A program made the translations under genes and the position numbers. From CAZNHL01 sp964572965 (GTDB taxonomy: Bacteria > Bacteroidota > Bacteroidia > Cytophagales > UBA9547): a stretch of 24,840 nucleotides of DNA. Location of the stretch: positions 1 to 24,840 of the forward strand of contig CAZNHL010000066.1 in assembly GCA_964572965.1 (NCBI GenBank). Direction: 5' to 3'. Shown one piece after another: positions 20,316-24,840 of this stretch (position 1 is the first letter of the stretch; every line of letters starts with the position of its first letter). The notes beneath the pieces are model-generated. The model was not told the origin of the DNA. It saw only the letters and a program-made list of their open reading frames with translations, and ran no database searches.

Positions 20316-20897
20316 ATGGAATGGATTTTAAGGATATTTTTTCGGGATATTTTGCAGAAAGCAGAACAGTTTGAGTTGCAGCAGGAGAACTTCAAAAAGC
20401 TCCAAAAAGAAAATGACTATTTAAAAACTGAGCTTGTCAATTTTAAGCGTAAAAGGATGAAGCTTGATGAGCTACTCACCGGCAATTCGGACGATATCAT
20501 TTCAATAGAAAAGACATGGAAAAATGTTGAAGTCGCGGTAAGGGTTCATCAGGAAAAAAATACAGTTGAGGTCACTTTATGGCGGTTAAATGTACCAACG
20601 AAAAACAAGCGTTGCATAGCTATTGGCCTGATTGATAAAGAAGCCGGAAAGCTAAATATCGAATCTCTCCAAATCCCTTCTTTACATCAAAATAAAGGAT
20701 ATGGAACAATAGCAATCTCCAAACTGGTACAACTGGCAGGAAAATTAGAACTTCAGGAAATTACAGGGGTCATGAAAGAAGATATACTACCTGAATACCA
20801 GGAAAGGTTTAACCATTTTTGTAATAAGCTTGGTTTCCGGGTACATGTTTATGCCGATACTAAAAGTATACTGGTCTCCAGGGTTATTAATTATTGA
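20316..20897 (+). CDS. GNAT-family acetyltransferase-like protein with N-terminal coiled coil
   Basis: This 193-residue protein starts at ATG 20316 (MEWILRIFFRDILQK); a TTG four codons upstream is less likely. The first ~50 residues form a coiled coil (ENFKKLQKENDYLKTELV). The rest shows a GNAT fold: strand LNIESLQIPSL, then the acetyl-CoA loop HQNKGYGTIAISKLV (the Q-x-x-G-x-G pattern of motif A), and a late FNHFCNKLGFRVHV corresponding to motif B. The acceptor is unknown. It is a single-gene unit on the right side of the phage-like block and converges with the gene at 20903. Confidence 0.75.
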   Translation: MEWILRIFFRDILQKAEQFELQQENFKKLQKENDYLKTELVNFKRKRMKLDELLTGNSDDIISIEKTWKNVEVAVRVHQEKNTVEVTLWRLNVPTKNKRCIAIGLIDKEAGKLNIESLQIPSLHQNKGYGTIAISKLVQLAGKLELQEITGVMKEDILPEYQERFNHFCNKLGFRVHVYADTKSILVSRVINY

Positions 20898-20902
20898 TTA
20901 TG

Positions 20903-21310
20903 CTAAACTGCTGATTTTTTACTCTTAAAAAAATATAAATAAATTAATCTCGCTGAAAACCCAATAATGATAGCATACAAACCAATATAAACGCCATCTT
21001 CTGTAAGAAGCGATTCAATTATACAACGAGTTTTATTTGAACTAATATAGCGTATAGGTAAGATATCTCCCACTCTGTAAGATGACATATTAGAACTTTG
21101 CGCCTCACATTGGCAAGTACTATCATTAATGTCTTTATAGCTTAAAGTAACTACCTTTATAGTTCCTTTATTTGCTGATATTATCTCTTGCTTAAGAACT
21201 TTACCCTCAGCTTTTCCATCAAAACTGTTAAAATATTTAGTGACCATTGTAACAAAACACAATGATAATACTATAAATAGCGGCAATATAAATTTTTCAC
21301 TTACTTTCAT
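20903..21310 (-). CDS. DUF3592-like membrane protein
   Basis: This 135-residue protein starts at ATG 21310 (MKVSEKFILPLFIVLSL), 13 bases after the upstream gene ends. Hydrophobic segments lie near residues 6-24 and 103-123 (VYIGLYAIIIGFSARLIYLY). Between them is an extracytoplasmic beta region with AEGKVLKQEI, TLSYKDIND, SYRVGDILPIRY and CIIES, the pattern of DUF3592 proteins (strand, VxYxD, YxxGDxxxVxY). The function of the family is unknown. It lies just downstream of the type IX secreted protein and may be co-transcribed with it. Confidence 0.65.
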   Translation of the reverse strand: MKVSEKFILPLFIVLSLCFVTMVTKYFNSFDGKAEGKVLKQEIISANKGTIKVVTLSYKDINDSTCQCEAQSSNMSSYRVGDILPIRYISSNKTRCIIESLLTEDGVYIGLYAIIIGFSARLIYLYFFKSKKSAV

Positions 21311-21323
21311 CTGTTGGAATAGT

Positions 21324-22754
21324 TTATCGCAACAAGGTAACATTCCCCTTCATTGAAGACTCCTTACCATTGAAATCAGTATAATTTAAAGCCCAGTAAT
21401 ACACAGCAGGTTCAAGATTTCCTCCATCCCAACCACTGGTAAGGTCGTTTGTTTTAAATACCTGTTTACCCCAACGATTATAGATTAACATTTCGGAAGA
21501 AACAACACCGCTCATCTTTATTGGAATAAAATGCTCATTCTTATCATCGCCATTGGGCGTGAAAACATTTGGCATTTCAAGGTCAATATCAATAATATGA
21601 ATGCTATCTATTTTACTACAATTATAAGAATCTGAAACTGTTACCCAGTACTCCCCTCCCTGTGCAACCTCAAATGTTTGTTTATCAGAACCATCTGACC
21701 ATTGATAACCAGCACCTTTATTGCCAGCATCCAATACTATTTTCTGACCCGGATATATACCCACATCTTTTCCCAAATCAACAGAAAGATTACCCAACAC
21801 ATTAGCCGTATATGAGATCGTATCACACATACCTCTATACAAAAAATATGTAGTTGTTACTGGCGGTTTTACTTCCAAATTGATTTTTTTTGAAAAAATG
21901 TTTTCTGGCCTTATACTGTCGGCCCAACCTATAATTTGCTCTGTTGGAGCCATAAGATTCAAAGAGTTACCATAACAGGCATTCTGTACCTCCATTTTCC
22001 TTTTCCCACAAACTGGATAAAGTGTCACATCATCAATAAAATAATAAGAGCCGTTATAATATGTATGGAATTCATCATATTCATGTCTTATGACAGAAAA
22101 CGACTTGTTATCTCTAAAATTTCCGATAGTTAAATAATTATATGCAGCGTCGGCGATAATATCGCCTTCCAGTTTTACCCAACTACTATCATCAGTTATA
22201 AAAGATTTAAATTCAATCTGAGGAGTAACAGGAATTACGTAACTGATTCCCTGAACTGGATTAGGAAGTTTCGATTCAACGGAGAAATAAACACCTATAC
22301 TATTCGCAGCATTTGCACACCAGTCTCCCAATGAAACATAAAATACAAGGTGATATTTCTGCCCGATTGTGAGTGGCGTTTGTAGTTTATTTTGTATATA
22401 TTCTCTGAAGGTAAAGTTATTGTTATTCGGTGAAAATAGCTCTGATGTAATAATACCTGCCATTACATTGCCAGTTCGCGGCAATTGCTCCCCCACGTTA
22501 TTAGTTGAATTCATATTAGGGTAAGCATAGGTGACACAATATGGTTTCACCAAAAGAGAAAAAATATCCGACGTGCCATCACCCGGGTTAGTCCAGCCTG
22601 TAACTGACTTATTAAAATCTATATTTGATTGATAAAAGCCGCATTGAAGTACATCTGAACTTACAATTTCAAAACTGGGATTGGTTACCAAATTTTGAGA
22701 AAAGGCTACATTAAAAAGTAGGAAATAAACTACTAACAGCTTAAAAAATCGCAT
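21324..22754 (-). CDS. Secreted protein with type IX secretion type B (gliding-associated) C-terminal domain
   Basis: This 476-residue protein has a signal peptide (MRFFKLLVVYFLLFNVAFSQ, cleavage near residue 19). It continues with NLVTNPSFE, the start of a carbohydrate-binding-like sandwich common in secreted Bacteroidota proteins. A PKD/Ig-like segment follows around residues 340-390 (GAGYQWSDGSDKQTFEVAQG, then YWVTVSDSYNCS). The last ~85 residues are the type B sorting domain: MPNVFTPNGDDKNEHFIPI, MLIYNRWGKQVFKTND, GWDGG, AVYYWALNYTDFNGKE, KGNVTLLR. It should be exported by Sec, cross the outer membrane by the type IX system and be displayed or released. This is a strong lineage marker for Bacteroidota. 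The binding target is unknown. Confidence 0.92.
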   Translation of the reverse strand: MRFFKLLVVYFLLFNVAFSQNLVTNPSFEIVSSDVLQCGFYQSNIDFNKSVTGWTNPGDGTSDIFSLLVKPYCVTYAYPNMNSTNNVGEQLPRTGNVMAGIITSELFSPNNNNFTFREYIQNKLQTPLTIGQKYHLVFYVSLGDWCANAANSIGVYFSVESKLPNPVQGISYVIPVTPQIEFKSFITDDSSWVKLEGDIIADAAYNYLTIGNFRDNKSFSVIRHEYDEFHTYYNGSYYFIDDVTLYPVCGKRKMEVQNACYGNSLNLMAPTEQIIGWADSIRPENIFSKKINLEVKPPVTTTYFLYRGMCDTISYTANVLGNLSVDLGKDVGIYPGQKIVLDAGNKGAGYQWSDGSDKQTFEVAQGGEYWVTVSDSYNCSKIDSIHIIDIDLEMPNVFTPNGDDKNEHFIPIKMSGVVSSEMLIYNRWGKQVFKTNDLTSGWDGGNLEPAVYYWALNYTDFNGKESSMKGNVTLLR

Positions 22755-22849
22755 TCAGGCAAACTACAGTAAATTATTACAAATTCGTTACTAGACCTCT
22801 CTTTTAAAGCCATATACTAATTCGACATGTCTTAATAAATCTCATAAAA

Positions 22850-22905
22850 TTTAGAAACTGGCACAACAATTGGTTTTCTTAAACTACGTTGCATCAGTTT
22901 CTAAA
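22850..22905. terminator. Hairpin, possible terminator after the immunity-like genes
   Basis: Perfect 11-base arms TTTAGAAACTG (22850-22860) and CAGTTTCTAAA (22895-22905) enclose a second short pairing, CAAC/GTTG. The hairpin begins 11 bases after the stop of the leftward gene at 22916 and is followed leftward by AT-rich sequence. The loop is long for an intrinsic terminator, so a different regulatory or recombination role is possible. Confidence 0.4.
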
Positions 22906-22915
22906 CACCATTAAA

Positions 22916-23296
22916 CTACTTGTTACATTCTGAAACTATGAGCCCTGAAGCAATAAAAGCAATAACTGTAATAACAATATATAATCCGAAAAACAGTTTA
23001 CCCCTAATTCTCCTTTTTTCATCAAGAGCATCATACTTTTCAATAATTATCTCTCTTTGCTGGAAAAGATAAAAAAACATAAATACCATAATAAATGCCC
23101 CAAAAGTAATGGCAAATGTAGTAGCAGTTGATTTTGAAATTGGAGCACAATATGCCAATCTGAATAAATCAAGTACACTTACTATATTACCATACAGTAA
23201 GCAGCTAATAAATATACAAGCATTGAAAGCTGGTGTATCATTAGATTTCGATTGTTTAAATAAAATAATATTCCAGTAATAAAGCTCTCTAAACAT
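22916..23296 (-). CDS. NDTPAFNA-type small membrane protein, immunity-like paralogue 3
   Basis: This 126-residue membrane protein has an N-terminal signature FRELYYWNIILFKQSKSNDT, then PAFNA, three hydrophobic segments (about 27-47, 61-81 and 101-118) and a charged loop (QQREIIIEKYDALDEKRR). It is clearly paralogous to the genes at 23768-24145 and 23417-23764. Families with the NDTPAFNA signature are frequent next to Bacteroidota Rhs toxins. The tandem arrangement after an Rhs C-terminus suggests immunity to membrane-acting toxins. This is the most distant of the three from the toxin, and it is followed by a hairpin. Confidence 0.7.
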   Translation of the reverse strand: MFRELYYWNIILFKQSKSNDTPAFNACIFISCLLYGNIVSVLDLFRLAYCAPISKSTATTFAITFGAFIMVFMFFYLFQQREIIIEKYDALDEKRRIRGKLFFGLYIVITVIAFIASGLIVSECNK

Positions 23297-23416
23297 ATTT
23301 CATTAATTGGTCATCAAAATCCTAAGTACCACTAATTCAATACAAATGAAGCTATTAATTAACATCGCCTTTTATTGTAAATATTAACACATCTACCTTA
23401 CAAAGGTATCTTCGCT

Positions 23417-23764
23417 TTAATTAATTATTAATAAACTGAAACTCAAAATAACGTATGCAATAGAACCTATCTTTCCAATGATTTTCCGCTTACTCGACTT
23501 ATTTTCATACATGGCTATAATTTCATCTTTTTTAGAAAAAAGATGAAAAAACAGAAAAACAAACCATAAAATACTTATCAATAAAGTTCCCAACAATATT
23601 TTATTTTGGTTGACCGAATTAAGTAAATCAAAATAAGATATTGCTGAAGCAATATTCATAATTGGAAAAAGCCCAACAGTGAGACATGCATTAAAAGCAG
23701 GTGTATCATTGCTTTTGGCTTGCTTAAACATTAAATAACACCAATAGTAAAACTCTGTAAGCAT
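23417..23764 (-). CDS. NDTPAFNA-type small membrane protein, immunity-like paralogue 2
   Basis: This 115-residue protein has the same layout as its neighbours: LTEFYYWCYLMFKQAKSNDT, then PAFNACLTVG, hydrophobic segments near 27-46, 56-75 and 97-114, and the loop SKKDEIIAMYENKSSKRK. It is shorter at the C-terminus and more diverged than the other two copies. It starts 4 bases after the stop of paralogue 1, so those two are co-transcribed, whereas a 120-base gap separates it from paralogue 3. Divergence among copies is what would be expected if each matches a different toxin tip. Immunity is inferred from context. Confidence 0.7.
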   Translation of the reverse strand: MLTEFYYWCYLMFKQAKSNDTPAFNACLTVGLFPIMNIASAISYFDLLNSVNQNKILLGTLLISILWFVFLFFHLFSKKDEIIAMYENKSSKRKIIGKIGSIAYVILSFSLLIIN

Positions 23765-23767
23765 TAT

Positions 23768-24145
23768 TTATTGGTGCGCTAAAACTATATCACGAGAAAC
23801 AATAAAAGCTGCAACTGTAAGAATAATATATAGTACAAAAAAGAATTTCCCCAAATTCCTTCTTCCTGATCCCAATTTATCATATTTATTTATAATTACT
23901 TCTCTAGATTGAAATAGGAAAAAAAAGTTAAATATTATTACTGTAAGTGATAAGACTATTCCAATAATAATATCAGCACTCTTACCGATTTTAATGCTGG
24001 GTAATCCTCCCAATAAACCAAGAATGGTTATTATATTTGCTATTTGTAAGCAACTGATTACTAAGCTAGCATTAAATGCAGGACTATCATTTGTTTTAGA
24101 TTGTTTAAACAAAAGTATATTCCAGTAATAAAATTCCTTAAACAT
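23768..24145 (-). CDS. NDTPAFNA-type small membrane protein, immunity-like paralogue 1
   Basis: This 125-residue membrane protein lies directly after the Rhs C-terminus (12 bases between them). Its N-terminus FKEFYYWNILLFKQSKTNDS, then PAFNASLVISC, is close to paralogue 3. Hydrophobic segments lie near 27-49, 57-79 and 100-117, with QSREVIINKYDKLGSGRR between the last two. By position it is the best candidate for the cognate immunity protein of the toxin encoded upstream. The toxin tip is itself rich in Gly and hydrophobic residues, and a membrane-embedded immunity protein would fit a membrane-acting toxin. Confidence 0.72.
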   Translation of the reverse strand: MFKEFYYWNILLFKQSKTNDSPAFNASLVISCLQIANIITILGLLGGLPSIKIGKSADIIIGIVLSLTVIIFNFFFLFQSREVIINKYDKLGSGRRNLGKFFFVLYIILTVAAFIVSRDIVLAHQ

Positions 24146-24157
24146 ATTATTATTATA

Positions 24158-24840
24158 TTAATGTCCATTAATTCTTAATGCATCTGGTAAGGCGATACCA
24201 CTACCGCGGAAATAAGGCGTTACTGACTTTCTTTTCTGCGCCATTCCTGACTTATCCAGTCCCATGTAACCCAAACCTATCCCTAAACCTGCCGGACCAC
24301 CAACCCAAAACGAAACAATTCCAACTCCAATATTAACTGCAGTTTTTCTGCCTGATTGTTCTCCTCTATACCAAAGATAACTATCAACCCCTATACCAAC
24401 TGCGAATGTCCCATAACCAATTCCTTTTAATATACTACCGACCTTATAAGTGCTAACACTACCATTGCCTCTCCATCCAGTACCATAAAACTTGAAATTA
24501 CTACCAATTGTTGCATTAGTTTTTGCTAATTCTAAACCACCTCCAAATGTAGCTAAAGCGCTATTAGCATCTGCTGTATTTCCTAGGATAATTTTTAATT
24601 CGGAGTCTTTTACTGGCTTAACAATATTTTTTCCATTATTGACAAATCTATCCCAACCCGCCTGAGTGGTAAGTGATTGTTGTAATAGTACAGAAGCTCT
24701 ATTCATATTTGCCATAAAATCATTTTTCGCTTGAATAAAAACTGGAGAAAACGTTGCCTGTTGTTGCGCAACATTTCCTTCCGGAGACCTGGAGTTTGGC
24801 CCGCTTCCATCACCATCGCCACCACCTGGCACTAACCCTC
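24158..24840 (-). CDS. C-terminal end of an Rhs/polymorphic toxin (5' part beyond window)
   Basis: The leftward frame is open to the right window edge, so this is the last ~227 residues of a larger protein. A LVPGGGDGDGSG linker marks a probable junction between the conserved core and the variable tip. The tip has a helical part (about 30 residues on, FIQAKNDFMANMNRASVLLQ), then a characteristic KFYGTGWRGNGSV followed by Gly-rich hydrophobic stretches (ILKGIGYGTFAVGIGV, AVNIGVGIVSFWVGGPAGLG, IGLGYMGLDKSG). I recall similar GTGWxGN plus hydrophobic tips on Bacteroidota Rhs proteins. No nuclease or deaminase motif is seen; pore formation or membrane insertion is the likeliest action. Three membrane immunity-like genes follow. 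Confidence 0.7.
   Translation of the reverse strand, partial: GLVPGGGDGDGSGPNSRSPEGNVAQQQATFSPVFIQAKNDFMANMNRASVLLQQSLTTQAGWDRFVNNGKNIVKPVKDSELKIILGNTADANSALATFGGGLELAKTNATIGSNFKFYGTGWRGNGSVSTYKVGSILKGIGYGTFAVGIGVDSYLWYRGEQSGRKTAVNIGVGIVSFWVGGPAGLGIGLGYMGLDKSGMAQKRKSVTPYFRGSGIALPDALRINGH

Noticed and set aside
1..24840. CRISPR array, tRNA, rRNA or insertion sequence
   Set aside because: No regularly spaced repeats, cloverleaf-like segments, rRNA motifs or transposase motifs were seen on either strand.

Overview
The window looks like Bacteroidota DNA, probably Chitinophagia or Sphingobacteriia, although no 16S or tRNA gene is present to confirm this. The evidence is a secreted protein with a type IX secretion type B (gliding-motility-associated) C-terminal domain, an Rhs-type toxin end followed by three NDTPAFNA-type small membrane proteins, RadC/JAB and methyltransferase genes of the kind carried by Bacteroidota mobile elements, and weak ribosome binding sites throughout. 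A 10-base run of N at 13950-13959 marks an assembly gap.

Layout. (1) 1-5113 is an accessory DNA-modification block, mostly leftward. It holds a C5-cytosine methyltransferase running off the left edge, a small partner gene, an N6-adenine methyltransferase overlapping a RadC/JAB gene, a small basic protein, and the decayed 3' end of a second adenine methyltransferase. An AT-rich rightward two-gene cassette (HEXXH metallopeptidase plus membrane-anchored protein, 1083-3293) sits inside this block and ends within the methyltransferase relic. (2) 5114-6771 carries a rightward XRE regulator fused to a ThaI-like nuclease domain and a four-helix membrane protein, preceded by a control region with inverted repeats. 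(3) 6775-18236 is one long, tightly overlapping leftward gene run of about 18 genes. (4) 18237-18600 is a repeat-rich control or origin-like region, followed by a small RNA-polymerase-alpha-CTD-like protein and a convergent helical protein of unknown role. (5) 20116-24840 looks like accessory or chromosomal DNA: a GNAT protein, a DUF3592-like membrane protein, a type IX secreted protein, three immunity-like paralogues and the C-terminus of an Rhs toxin.

The most interesting part is region 3. It encodes a winged-helix replication-type protein, two small HTH proteins at its two ends, a transglutaminase-fold protein, a LEA/WHy-domain protein, many small proteins with one Gly/Ala-rich transmembrane helix followed by Lys/Arg, a run of small beta-rich proteins, a peptidoglycan-binding membrane protein, a glucosaminidase lysin and a beta-helix receptor-binding-like protein. 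I recognise no terminase, portal, tail, relaxase or conjugation gene. The size (about 11.5 kb), the membrane-protein content, the lysin and the spike are what I would expect of a non-tailed, internal-membrane phage integrated as a prophage. No packaging ATPase is recognisable, so it is not a standard PRD1- or PM2-type virus. This is inference: the capsid assignment rests on gene position, size and beta-rich sequence, not on a recognised family.

A specific feature inside that run is an A8 slippery stretch at the end of the lysin gene. A -1 shift there would add a transmembrane helix and an arginine-rich tail that has no start codon of its own.
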